Below the pieces are notes generated by a model. That model worked only from the letters and a program-made list of their open reading frames with translations, was not told the origin of the DNA and ran no database searches. From the NCBI GenBank assembly GCA_007130825.1, contig SLRT01000094.1:1-38174 (forward strand): 38,174 nucleotides of DNA, written 5' to 3'. Of this stretch, positions 8,904 to 16,871 are shown piece by piece; within the stretch, counting starts at the first letter, position 1; each line of letters starts with the position of its first letter. The stretch comes from Syntrophomonadaceae bacterium. GTDB lineage: Bacteria; Bacillota; Dethiobacteria; DTU022. A program made the translations under genes and the position numbers.

Positions 8904-9929
8904 TTATGTGTTCTTAATCCATTGCGGATTGCCCTCGAAGCCGGGTACCACATTTAATAATGGCTGTCCATTTAAAAAGCGTTCTATATTATCGACAAAG
9001 GCGCCGCCAAATCGGGGGGCGTACTGGTCCGTCCAACTGGAAATATGCGGTGAAATGATGATGTTTTCGCATTCCCAGAGCTCATCTTCCGGAGGAAGGT
9101 AAGAAGGAAGCGGGTCTTTAATCCAATGAGTATCATTGGCCGCCCCGGCGATCCATCCTTCTTTTAAAGCCTTGACTAAATCTTCTTTGACGATTAATGA
9201 GCCGCGGGCGCAATTGATCAGGTATGCTGAATTTTTCATCAGCTTAAACGTTCTTTCGTTCATCATTTCCCGGGTCTGATCGGTTTCCGGGCAGGAAAGC
9301 ACCAGAAAATCGCTTTGGCGGATAACTTCATCTGCCTGGTCACTTAAGAATATTTCGTCTACGTGCGGTATATCCATAATCTGGATATCTGTGCCGATAA
9401 CACGCATGTCGAAAGGTTTGGCCCGCCTGGCAATCTGGCGCCCGATACCACCAAGGCCGATAATCCCAATGGTTTTACCGTACAGTTCTTCTCCGCGGAC
9501 ACGGATAAACTTATTTTCTTTTTGCTGGTCCCACAGTTGATTAAACTTTTTGGCAAGATTGAGCATCAGGCCGATCACAAATTCAGAAATCGGGATACCG
9601 GAACCTCCCGGAAGGTAGGTCAAGGGCACGTGCGCCGGCACTTTGCCCCATTTTTGCCAGTGATCTATCCCGGCGCTGAAAGACATAATCCACTGCAGAT
9701 CCTTCATCTCCGGGACCCTTTCTACAATTACACCGGAACCGACAATATGTGTATCAAGGTATTCATCGGGAATGGATTCAGCTGAGCCCTTCTGGATGAG
9801 CCGAATTCTGATTTCTCCTTTGGCTACTTTTTCAGGGTATCTTTCTTTAATCAACTCCTCGTACTCAACCGGACTGCCCAGCCCGGGCTGTAAAGCGACA
9901 AGTATATTCAGAGGATTAAAACTGGCCAT
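8904..9929 (-). CDS. D-2-hydroxyacid dehydrogenase (NAD-dependent)
   Basis: 341 residues of the D-isomer-specific 2-hydroxyacid dehydrogenase family, which interconverts 2-oxo acids and D-2-hydroxy acids. The Rossmann motif GIIGLGGIGRQIARRAKPFD is at 155-174, the catalytic Arg242 is in NCARGSLIVKEDLV, and His295 is in ISPHISSWTD. The usual DVFExEPLP segment reads NDTHWIKDPLP, so the conserved Glu is missing, as in some divergent subfamilies. GGAGGTG precedes ATG 9929. As first gene of the operon it could reduce an aryl-pyruvate to the aryl-lactate used by the dehydratase, competing with IorAB for the same 2-oxo acid. Confidence 0.88.
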   Translation of the reverse strand: MASFNPLNILVALQPGLGSPVEYEELIKERYPEKVAKGEIRIRLIQKGSAESIPDEYLDTHIVGSGVIVERVPEMKDLQWIMSFSAGIDHWQKWGKVPAHVPLTYLPGGSGIPISEFVIGLMLNLAKKFNQLWDQQKENKFIRVRGEELYGKTIGIIGLGGIGRQIARRAKPFDMRVIGTDIQIMDIPHVDEIFLSDQADEVIRQSDFLVLSCPETDQTREMMNERTFKLMKNSAYLINCARGSLIVKEDLVKALKEGWIAGAANDTHWIKDPLPSYLPPEDELWECENIIISPHISSWTDQYAPRFGGAFVDNIERFLNGQPLLNVVPGFEGNPQWIKNT

Positions 9930-10282
9930 CTTGTTGACACCTCCACATATTTTTTATACACTACACAGTCTGAAAATTTTTCTGCTCCAGGCAGGCAAAC
10001 AAACCGGCCGGCCATATCCGGCCGGTCACAGTTCAAGAAATTGTCCATACTGCCATATTGCCATGCGGTGAATAATACTAAGCCAAGAGGCATCATTCCT
10101 GCCGTCCTGTCAATCAGGAAATCATGTAATTGAAAGAAATTAAGGCAGCTCACAACTATACTATTTAGACTTCTTACAGCACCCCCAAATGAAGTTTCAA
10201 TTTTCCTAATTCCACATAGAAAAAAAATTTCCTTCTTTTGTTTATATTTCAACTCCTCCTTTAATTTGCTCAAGTCAATATT
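9930..10282. other. intergenic region upstream of the dehydratase-ior operon
   Basis: These 353 bases separate the amidohydrolase from the six-gene operon. They hold one strong hairpin (listed separately). The rest is AT-rich and presumably carries the operon promoter on the minus strand, but I could not fix -35 and -10 boxes. A 121-codon frame here overlaps the dehydrogenase start and looks spurious. Confidence 0.5.
9994..10026 (-). terminator. likely terminator after the amidohydrolase
   Basis: A 9-bp inverted repeat ACCGGCCGG/CCGGCCGGT (10003-10011 and 10018-10026, 6-base loop) is followed on the minus strand by TTTGTTTGCC. It sits between the amidohydrolase stop (10283) and the operon start (9929), so it probably ends the upstream transcript. 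Confidence 0.6.
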
Positions 10283-11128
10283 TTATTGATTTTTGGGTGG
10301 CAGTGACAGTAACCTGGTCGCATTGGCGCCTAAAATGTTTCTTTTAGCTTTTTCGGTTAAAGGCAGATTCATGATGGCCTCGATATTGCGCTTTAAATCA
10401 GTTATTCCCGGCCAGTCTGAACCGAATATAACCTTCTCAGAAACTCTTTCCAGTTCCGGGAAATAGTCCAGAAGTTTTTGCGGTGGAAGACCGGATACTT
10501 CCATATAAACATTATCATGTAACCGGGTTAATACAAAAGCGCTCTCATACCAAATTCCCCTGCCGCTGTGAACAAGGATAATTTTCAATCCGGGAAAATC
10601 GACGGCCACTTCATCCAGGTAAAGAGGATCACCATATTTTAATTTTGATCCTTTGAACATCGAAGTCCCGGTATGAACCATCAACGGCACTTGTAGTTCT
10701 TCCGCCTGAGAATAGAGAGGGTAGAGGTTGTTATCTGTGGGATAAAAATGCTGGTAAGTAGGATAAAGTTTTATTCCCCGGAAACCTTCTTTGACCAGGC
10801 GCTGTAACTCTCTGCCCGTATGTGCGGTAAGGTAAGGATTAATGCTGGCAAATGGTATCAACTCTTGTCTGTCTTTACAAAATTCCAGGACATATTCATT
10901 CGTGCATATACCCGTAACTGCAGGACATATATCGGCCAGTATTACCCCATAATCAACACCGTTTTCCTGCAGGTAGTTACGGAAATAGTCCGGATTGGAA
11001 AAAGTATGATAAAATTCGTCCCAGTTTTTATCTGCATGCATTTCCTTGATCCAGTTCAAAGTGCTTTCGACATAATACTTATCGTAGCAAATCGGATGTA
11101 TATGAAAGTCAACCACAGGTGAACGCAA
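10283..11128 (-). CDS. amidohydrolase-2 family metal-dependent hydrolase/decarboxylase
   Basis: 281 residues with the TIM-barrel metal-site pattern of the amidohydrolase-2 (ACMSD-related) family: His9 and His11 in VDFHIHP, His152 in MVHTGTS, His187 in ILVHSGRG, and Asp238 in IFGSDWPG. Members hydrolyse cyclic or carboxylic substrates or decarboxylate aromatic acids non-oxidatively. The exact reaction cannot be read. The start appears to be TTG at 11128, ten bases after AGGAG. A nearer ATG is out of frame and only two bases from the ribosome site. The gene follows the thiolase on the same strand after about 155 bases without genes. Confidence 0.8.
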   Translation of the reverse strand: MRSPVVDFHIHPICYDKYYVESTLNWIKEMHADKNWDEFYHTFSNPDYFRNYLQENGVDYGVILADICPAVTGICTNEYVLEFCKDRQELIPFASINPYLTAHTGRELQRLVKEGFRGIKLYPTYQHFYPTDNNLYPLYSQAEELQVPLMVHTGTSMFKGSKLKYGDPLYLDEVAVDFPGLKIILVHSGRGIWYESAFVLTRLHDNVYMEVSGLPPQKLLDYFPELERVSEKVIFGSDWPGITDLKRNIEAIMNLPLTEKAKRNILGANATRLLSLPPKNQ

Positions 11129-11283
11129 TTGGGCATTACTCCTTTAAGCTTTATCCAGTTGTTATTTTCAATAATATCATTTATATCTCTATTGATAGTT
11201 CCGCGGCGTTTTATGTATCTTGCTTCGAATCCTGAATCCCAAGCAGTTATCTCTAAAGCTGCGCAAGTTATTTTTTACATGAT

Positions 11284-12438
11284 TTACGATCCCAGGATGA
11301 TTACATTCCCATAGATACCGACACCGCCTACATTATGGACAAGCCCTACTTCCGCACCGGGGACCTGGATTTCACCTGCTTCACCGCGCAGCTGCAGCAC
11401 AATGGTCCGTACCTGGGAGCCTCCGGTAGCCCCGATCGGATGTCCTTTTGATAACAGTCCACCATCCACATTTACGGGGATTTTACCCTCGAGATAAGTT
11501 TCCCCGTTGCGGATAAGCTCTACACCGCGGCCGGGCTCGGCAAACCCAAGATTTTCATAAGCCATCAGTTCGGCAATGGTGAAACAGTCATGTACTTCAG
11601 CTACGTCAATATCCTCAGGCTTCATTGACGACATCGTATATGCCTGACGGGCAGCCTGGCGAACACTTTCCAGGCCGGAATAGGTTTCTCTGCCGGTCAT
11701 GCTGAAAGAAGCGGTGGCCGAACCAAGTCCCAAAATCCAAACCGGTTTAGTCGAAAATTCCTTTGCTTTTTCTGCTGAGGCTAAAATAATACAAGAAGAT
11801 CCGTCGGCATTGGCGCAGCAGTCAAATCTTTTTAACGGGCTGGCCACAAAGTCGCTTTCTAAAACCTTGTCCATGTCAAGATCCTTGCGGTAAACAGCCT
11901 TTTCGTTTAACTGCCCGTATTTTGCCGCTTTAACCCTGATCTGGGCTAGATCCTTTTCAGTGCTTCCGTAGGTTTCGAAATGAGATCGCGCGTGCATAGC
12001 ATAATAAGCCGGCATTGTCGTGCCGAAGGGAGATTCCCACATTATATCGGCGCCTCGTCCCATGCGTTCCTGGGAATCAGCAGATGAAATTTCTGACATT
12101 TTTTGGAACCCAATTACTGCTACTGCATCGTGCAGCCCGCTTTTAATCAAGGCATAAGCAGTACGCAGCCCGGTTGTGCTGGATGAGCAGATACTTTCAA
12201 CGACAAATGTTGGTTGCGGGTTTAGTCCCAGATATTCTGCAATTAGCCCGGAAGGGCTGCGCTGCTTATCGTACTCAGGAGCAGAGCAGACAATAGAGGC
12301 ATCCAGATCGCTTGCGGCAATCCCGGCATCTTGCATAGCTTCCCTGTATGCTTCAAAGGAAAGTTCCCTGATCGAGCCTTCATAACCCCTGACAAAAGCA
12401 CTTTGGCCCACCCCGATAATAGCTACATCTTTGGCCAT
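11284..12438 (-). CDS. SCP2/archaeal-type thiolase family protein
   Basis: 384 residues of the thiolase superfamily, in the acetyl-CoA acetyltransferase branch shared by archaea, SCP2 proteins and many anaerobes. The nucleophile Cys84 is in VESICSSSTTGLRTAY. HDCFTIAELMAYENLGFAEP and SKGHPIGATGGSQ follow, and the C-terminus reads VHNVGGVGI where classical thiolases have a second cysteine. AAGGAGG precedes ATG 12438. It could cleave a 3-oxoacyl-CoA or run a condensation. No DUF35 OB-fold partner is adjacent, although this branch often has one. It probably shares a transcript with the upstream short-chain dehydrogenase (105-base gap), which would make a 3-hydroxyacyl to 3-oxoacyl to thiolysis pair. 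Confidence 0.88.
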   Translation of the reverse strand: MAKDVAIIGVGQSAFVRGYEGSIRELSFEAYREAMQDAGIAASDLDASIVCSAPEYDKQRSPSGLIAEYLGLNPQPTFVVESICSSSTTGLRTAYALIKSGLHDAVAVIGFQKMSEISSADSQERMGRGADIMWESPFGTTMPAYYAMHARSHFETYGSTEKDLAQIRVKAAKYGQLNEKAVYRKDLDMDKVLESDFVASPLKRFDCCANADGSSCIILASAEKAKEFSTKPVWILGLGSATASFSMTGRETYSGLESVRQAARQAYTMSSMKPEDIDVAEVHDCFTIAELMAYENLGFAEPGRGVELIRNGETYLEGKIPVNVDGGLLSKGHPIGATGGSQVRTIVLQLRGEAGEIQVPGAEVGLVHNVGGVGIYGNVIILGS

Positions 12439-12543
12439 AATTATACCTCCTTCAAATTAAGTGCTGCTAAACATCTAGTTCAAACTGGCTTTTTATGGTT
12501 CTAAATCCCGGACTTTCACAGTTTAATCAATAACCCGCCTGGC

Positions 12544-13290
12544 TTAAAGCATCACCATACCGCCGTCAATACAGATAGTTTGCCCGGTGATAAAGCTGGA
12601 TTCATCCGAGGCTAAAAATACAACTGCCGGCCCGACTTCCTCCGGAAGGCCGAAGCGGCCCAGCGGGATTCGTTCCAGGTATTTTTCTTTAAACTTGGGG
12701 TCGTTGGCAATAACTTTTGTCATATCAGTTTCAGCCATCGGAGCGATCGTATTTACCCTGATCTTATAACGGGCCAGTTCCCTGGCGGCGGATTTGCTCA
12801 TGGCATAGACCCCGCCTTTTGCAGCTGTATAGTTAATTTGCCCGATCGTTCCCATCAGCCCGGCAGAGGAGGTTACGTTTATGATCGATCCCGATTGCTG
12901 TTCCATCATTGGTTTTGCCACTGCCTGCATACAGTAAAAGGTCCCGTTAAGGTTTATCCTGAGCACCTCGTCCCACTGCTCAGGACCTATTTTCCACATC
13001 ATACCCGGTTTGCTGATTCCGGCATTATTAAAAAGCGCATCAACTCGGCCAAAATTATCAATTGTTACTTTAACCATTTCTGCAACCTGTCTGCTGTCTC
13101 CGACATCAACCTGCTTGATTAATACACGATGCCCGATTTTTTTTGTTTCGCGGACAACCTGGTCATTTTCCTTAATGCTACGGCTAACCAAGACCAGATC
13201 GGCTCCTTCATTGGCCAGCGCCATGGCAACCGCTTCTCCGATTCCTTTACTGGCCCCGGTAATAATTGCTACTTTTCCCTGTAATCGCAT
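12544..13290 (-). CDS. short-chain dehydrogenase/reductase (FabG-like)
   Basis: 248 residues, classical SDR. The cofactor motif TGASKGIGEA is at residues 11-20, FNNAGIS near 87, an active-site Ser near 141, and Tyr154/Lys158 in YTAAK. The C-terminal FITGQTICIDGG is typical of 3-oxoacyl-ACP/3-hydroxyacyl-CoA reductases. AAAGGAGG precedes ATG 13290. It heads the SDR-thiolase(-amidohydrolase) group and would fit a 3-hydroxyacyl-CoA dehydrogenase step. Coenzyme preference and substrate are not determined. Confidence 0.9.
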   Translation of the reverse strand: MRLQGKVAIITGASKGIGEAVAMALANEGADLVLVSRSIKENDQVVRETKKIGHRVLIKQVDVGDSRQVAEMVKVTIDNFGRVDALFNNAGISKPGMMWKIGPEQWDEVLRINLNGTFYCMQAVAKPMMEQQSGSIINVTSSAGLMGTIGQINYTAAKGGVYAMSKSAARELARYKIRVNTIAPMAETDMTKVIANDPKFKEKYLERIPLGRFGLPEEVGPAVVFLASDESSFITGQTICIDGGMVML

Positions 13291-13420
13291 AGTATCGCCT
13301 CCTTTATTGGTGTTCTAAAAGGCCCGGCCTAAAAACGACTGTTACTGATGCCAGTTCAAGATCATGAATTACTGTCATATTATTAATATTATCATAAATA
13401 AGACGATCATAATTAAAATT

Positions 13421-13768
13421 TTAAATTACCAGGATTCCTCCTGTTTCAAATGCCAGGTATATCTTTACCGGGGATCCCCATATGTCGGCTTCATTTAAAA
13501 GTCGGGACAGGAAAATAGCACAATAAGAGGATCAGGATGCACTTCTATTTATAGATACTAAAAAGATCGCGCCTGCAACGTATTCAAGTTTAAGGTGAAG
13601 TCCGGCTAAAATGCTTTTTAAATGAATTCGATTAATTCTTGCAAAATCCTTGTCCGACGCTGTAAAATTATATCTCAAAAAAGCAATCACAATTGCGATA
13701 TCATCATTTCCGCAGGCAATATCCAGCATCGGCTGAACCGGATAGTGGTTAAGGAAGATTTTTAACAA
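13421..13768 (-). pseudogene. remnant of a SAM-dependent methyltransferase (tentative)
   Basis: From 13768 the frame reads LNHYPVQPMLDIACGNDDIAIVIAFL, resembling class I methyltransferase motif I (LDxACGxGxxA), and then TASDKDFARI like motif II. TGA at 13532 interrupts it. The same frame runs on for 36 codons to TAA at 13421 with LAFETGGILVI, reminiscent of the KPGGxLV stretch of these enzymes. The protein is too short for a whole methyltransferase (usually over 200 residues) and no clear start or ribosome site is present. Reading it as a decayed, internally deleted gene is an inference from short motifs. Confidence 0.35.
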
Positions 13769-14098
13769 GGTCAGTTACCTGTTTTCAACGCAAAAGGCGA
13801 CAGCTCTAACTTGGTTTCTGCCACACAAAAGGGTGGCGATCCAATTTTACCCCGGTTTAAAAAGTTCATCCAGATCACAGCTTCCGCTTTCAGGCGGCTT
13901 TGTTGCCCAGGAGTTTTCCTTATACAGTGCTACTGTGAAATACAGTGCTATTGTGAAACTTTTTTAAACTCTTCCATATTAGTCAGATCTTAAACAAAGT
14001 CAATCAATAATAAAATCCCTTAAAAGCATGGAATCTTGGTTAAAAAGAGTGAATTCGGAGCTAACCCCATCGAATGAACACTTTTTCAATGATTTATG
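13769..14098. other. non-coding stretch with tandem repeats, upstream of the two-component genes
   Basis: No convincing gene is seen here. It contains an 18-base tandem duplication (13922-13957, listed separately) and AT-rich DNA leading to the promoter at 14099. Parts may be further debris of the methyltransferase-like remnant. Confidence 0.4.
13922..13957. repeat. two tandem 18-base repeats, each with a dyad
   Basis: ATACAGTGCTACTGTGAA is followed directly by ATACAGTGCTATTGTGAA, with one mismatch. Each unit has the dyad ACAGT-GCT-A(C/T)TGT. The spacing of less than two helical turns and the position upstream of a regulator operon suggest a pair of protein-binding sites, but chance duplication is possible. 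Confidence 0.5.
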
Positions 14099-14127
14099 TT
14101 GACTCTGTATAAGGGAAAAGTTAAAAT
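14099..14127 (+). promoter_or_regulatory. sigma-A type promoter for the histidine kinase/response regulator pair
   Basis: TTGACT (14099-14104), 17 bases, TAAAAT (14122-14127). It is a near-consensus match about 195 bases upstream of the kinase start, so the transcript would have a long leader. Confidence 0.55.
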
Positions 14128-14158
14128 TGCAGAGACAGGCCAAAATGGATTATTGTTC

Positions 14159-14212
14159 CCGCTGACATTTCTTCCAAACTCGATGTTTGGAAGTTATTGT
14201 AAATGGCAGCGG
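14159..14212 (+). ncRNA. structured leader hairpin upstream of the histidine kinase
   Basis: Three nested complementary blocks form one long imperfect stem: CCGCTG (14159-14164) with CAGCGG (14207-14212), CATTT (14166-14170) with AAATG (14201-14205), and CTTCCAAAC (14171-14179) with GTTTGGAAG (14185-14193) around a TCGAT loop. An asymmetric 7-base bulge lies on the 3' side. There is no U tract, so it is not a classical terminator. It matches no riboswitch class I recognise. Confidence 0.45.
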
Positions 14213-14322
14213 AAAAGAACGACTAATCACTGTATTTTCACGGTTAACGACAATTGACTGATAACAATTGAATGAATAAATAAATAAACAAATAACTGAA
14301 TGAACAAAAAGGTGGTGTGCAA

Positions 14323-16017
14323 TTGCCTGAGCTTCCATCTGAACTAATTGGAAAGCCGGAGTTGATCTTGATATGTCATGTCAGCCCCAACTTTAACTCG
14401 ATTGATCAGGTTGAATCATCCCTGCAGCATACCCTGCAGGCCTCGGTTGAAAACTTTGATTTTTGCAGGGCCACCCTGATTTTAGTTCGTCATGGTAAAA
14501 GCCCGGTATGTTGGCATGCCGCAAAAGCAGTTGAAAGAGATGAAAAACAAAAAGGGCCGGCTATGTCCGGTGGCGCTCATACAGAGCGCTGCTCCCAACT
14601 GGTCGATTTTTTATCATCGGCTGAAAACAGGCAGATAAAAAAAGTTCTCGATGAGCTTTCTCCGGTAATTTCCACAAATTTGCCGGTTTTTTTGCAGGCC
14701 GGCGATCCAGTGGGCACGATGGAAATCGGCATTTTTAATACCGATTATCAGAGTGGACAGTACATATTACCAAAGGCTGTTTCTTTAGGCAGGCACATGG
14801 CCGACATTATTCAGGAATCACTTTTTCAGAGGCAAAAAGATCGCCATTTGAGAAAACTTGCTGTCTGGCTGGAAATGTTGAATACGATCAGTTCCACACT
14901 CGATATCAGGCAGGTATTACATGTCGTCGCGCAGCTAACAGCGGATCTTTTTTCTGCCAAGAGCTGTATTTATCTCTTGAATGAAACAGATCAGACCCTG
15001 ATTCCGGCTGTAGCGGTAGGCAGCTATGATCCGGTATTGAAAAATAAATTTAAATCATTAAAAGGCAAAAATATTTTCCCGGGCATAAAGCAAGCAATTA
15101 AAACCGGTCAGCCGGTAATTGTTACCCCGCAAAATAAAACTAAACTGTTAACCAGGGATATTATCGATGATTTTGCTTACGATTGGGTCGTGCTGGCCCC
15201 AATTTTAAGCAAAGGGAAAACCATCGGTATAATGCAGGTGGATCGCCCGCTGGAAGCGGATGGTTTTGACAACGAGGAAGTCGAGATAATCTTTGCCATT
15301 GCCCGTGCCACTGCAGTGGCTATGGAAAATGCCAGGTTAATTGATATGCTCGGTCAGAAAGAACAGCTTTTGCACCAGTTGGTAAATAAGCTGATTACCG
15401 CCCAGGAAGACGAGCGAAAATTTATCGCTTCCGATTTGCATGACGGAATCATTCAGTCCTTGATTGCCATTTGGTATCGCCTGCAGCGTCTTTCATCCGC
15501 TGAAGAAACTGAAGCGAGTAACAGTCAAGATGAGATCAGGGAACTTACCGGTATCCTTAATGAACAGATCCAGGAAATCAGGCGTATTCTTTACGACCTG
15601 CGGCCGATTATCCTGGATAACTACGGATTGTTCCCGGCTGTTGAAGCGCATGTTAACAACATCACAGATAAGTATGATCTTCCCATTGATCTTAAGGTTG
15701 AAGGCGAAAATCAAAGGTTGGACTCAAAAACAGAAGTAACATTGTTCAGAATTTTACAGGAAGCGCTGACAAATGTAATCAAGCATGCCGGGGCCACCAA
15801 GGTGAGGGTCCGGCTGGATATCCAGGATGAGCAGGTGAACCTGTCAGTTGAAGATAACGGTTCCGGGATCAATAAAATGTATTCTGAAGACCTGCAACCG
15901 CATAACCGCCTGGGGCTGGCCAGTATACAAGAACGAGCCCTGCTGTTGGGCGGTGTTTGCAATATTGATTCACAGCCTGGCAAAGGTACGAGGGTAAATG
16001 TAAGTATCCCGGTTTAA
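14323..16017 (+). CDS. soluble GAF-domain sensor histidine kinase (NarL/DegS type)
   Basis: About 564 residues with no membrane segment or signal peptide, so a cytoplasmic sensor. An N-terminal unassigned region (1-170) precedes a GAF domain at about 185-340. A HisKA_3 dimerisation domain follows, with the phosphoacceptor His in DERKFIASDLHDGIIQ (near residue 373). The HATPase domain has LQEALTNVIKHAG (N box), VEDNGSGI and PGKGTRV. A GTG at 14317 opens the frame but touches the ribosome site; TTG at 14323, 7 bases after AGGTGG, fits better. The partner regulator begins 26 bases downstream. The ligand may be an aromatic acid or a redox cue. The pair is convergent with the TRAP genes. Confidence 0.92.
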   Translation: MPELPSELIGKPELILICHVSPNFNSIDQVESSLQHTLQASVENFDFCRATLILVRHGKSPVCWHAAKAVERDEKQKGPAMSGGAHTERCSQLVDFLSSAENRQIKKVLDELSPVISTNLPVFLQAGDPVGTMEIGIFNTDYQSGQYILPKAVSLGRHMADIIQESLFQRQKDRHLRKLAVWLEMLNTISSTLDIRQVLHVVAQLTADLFSAKSCIYLLNETDQTLIPAVAVGSYDPVLKNKFKSLKGKNIFPGIKQAIKTGQPVIVTPQNKTKLLTRDIIDDFAYDWVVLAPILSKGKTIGIMQVDRPLEADGFDNEEVEIIFAIARATAVAMENARLIDMLGQKEQLLHQLVNKLITAQEDERKFIASDLHDGIIQSLIAIWYRLQRLSSAEETEASNSQDEIRELTGILNEQIQEIRRILYDLRPIILDNYGLFPAVEAHVNNITDKYDLPIDLKVEGENQRLDSKTEVTLFRILQEALTNVIKHAGATKVRVRLDIQDEQVNLSVEDNGSGINKMYSEDLQPHNRLGLASIQERALLLGGVCNIDSQPGKGTRVNVSIPV

Positions 16018-16043
16018 ATTTCACCCGAAAAGGAGTCAACAAG

Positions 16044-16778
16044 GTGCTCATAAAAATACTTATTGTCGATGACCATCCTATGGTCAGGGAAGGGCTGTCG
16101 CATATGCTCAACAACTGTGAAGAGATAACTGTCGCCGGCAGTTGTGGAAACAGTGAAGAAGCTCTGGCGAAAGCTCATTTAGTTGATCCTGATATTATTC
16201 TTATGGATATTAAAATGGAAGGGATCAACGGCATTGAGACGGCGAAGCAGGTGCTGGCCCAAAAACCGGGGATTAAAGTGATATTTTTGACCATATTTGA
16301 GGATACAGAATCAATCCGACTTGCTATGCAATCCGGAGCTGCCGGCTATCTTCTTAAGCATGTAAGCAGGCATAACCTGATTGATACAATCAAAAGAGTT
16401 TATAGCGGTGAAACTATAATTGACCAGTCAGTTTTTCGGCAGATTGTTAATGATTATACCCGGTTAAGTAAAAAGCATACCGATATAAAACCGTTAAAAA
16501 GGGAAGAAGAACCGGTTGAGCTTACTCCGCGGGAACAGGAAATCCTCAGGCACCTGGTCCGGGGGTTGACTAATAAAGAAATATCTACCGCTACGAACCT
16601 TGCAGTCGACACGGTAAAAACCCACCTGCGCAATATTTACCGGAAACTGCAGGTTAAAAATAGAACCCAGGCCATTTCCCGGGCCATGAAATCTGGTCGA
16701 AATGACACAGAAAGCTTATTTGTGATTGAAAATCACGGTATTGCGGATATCTATGGCCATAATTCCAACACCGAATAG
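16044..16778 (+). CDS. LuxR/NarL-family response regulator
   Basis: 244 residues: a receiver domain (1-125) with acidic pocket DDHP, phosphorylation site Asp55 in LMDIKMEG and the conserved Lys in YLLKHV, then a LuxR-type helix-turn-helix at about 173-230 (LTPREQEILRHLVRGLTNKE, AVDTVKTHLRNIYRKL). The start is GTG 16044, 9 bases after AAAGGAG. It is the cognate partner of the upstream kinase by spacing and family. Target genes are not shown; the neighbouring TRAP transporter is the obvious candidate. Confidence 0.94.
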   Translation: MLIKILIVDDHPMVREGLSHMLNNCEEITVAGSCGNSEEALAKAHLVDPDIILMDIKMEGINGIETAKQVLAQKPGIKVIFLTIFEDTESIRLAMQSGAAGYLLKHVSRHNLIDTIKRVYSGETIIDQSVFRQIVNDYTRLSKKHTDIKPLKREEEPVELTPREQEILRHLVRGLTNKEISTATNLAVDTVKTHLRNIYRKLQVKNRTQAISRAMKSGRNDTESLFVIENHGIADIYGHNSNTE

Positions 16779-16782
16779 AAAA

Positions 16783-16811
16783 ACAAGCCGGTTTTTTTGA
16801 TTCCGGCTTGT
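16783..16811. terminator. shared terminator between response regulator and TRAP operon
   Basis: ACAAGCCGG and CCGGCTTGT pair around an 11-base T-rich loop. Read on the minus strand the stem is followed by TTTTTC, making it a good terminator for dctM. On the + strand it immediately follows the regulator stop. Confidence 0.75.
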
Positions 16812-16871
16812 CAATATGTTTTCAACCATATATTTATTAAATGTGAAATCTTTTTGTCTTAAATATTTATC

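Noticed and set aside
9908-10273. 121-residue minus-strand frame between amidohydrolase and dehydrogenase
   Set aside because: It overlaps the dehydrogenase start and the hairpin, shows no family features, and has unusual composition.
13811-13993. 60-residue + strand frame containing repeated QCYCE
   Set aside because: The repeated residues simply reflect the 18-base tandem duplication; there is no ribosome site or family match.
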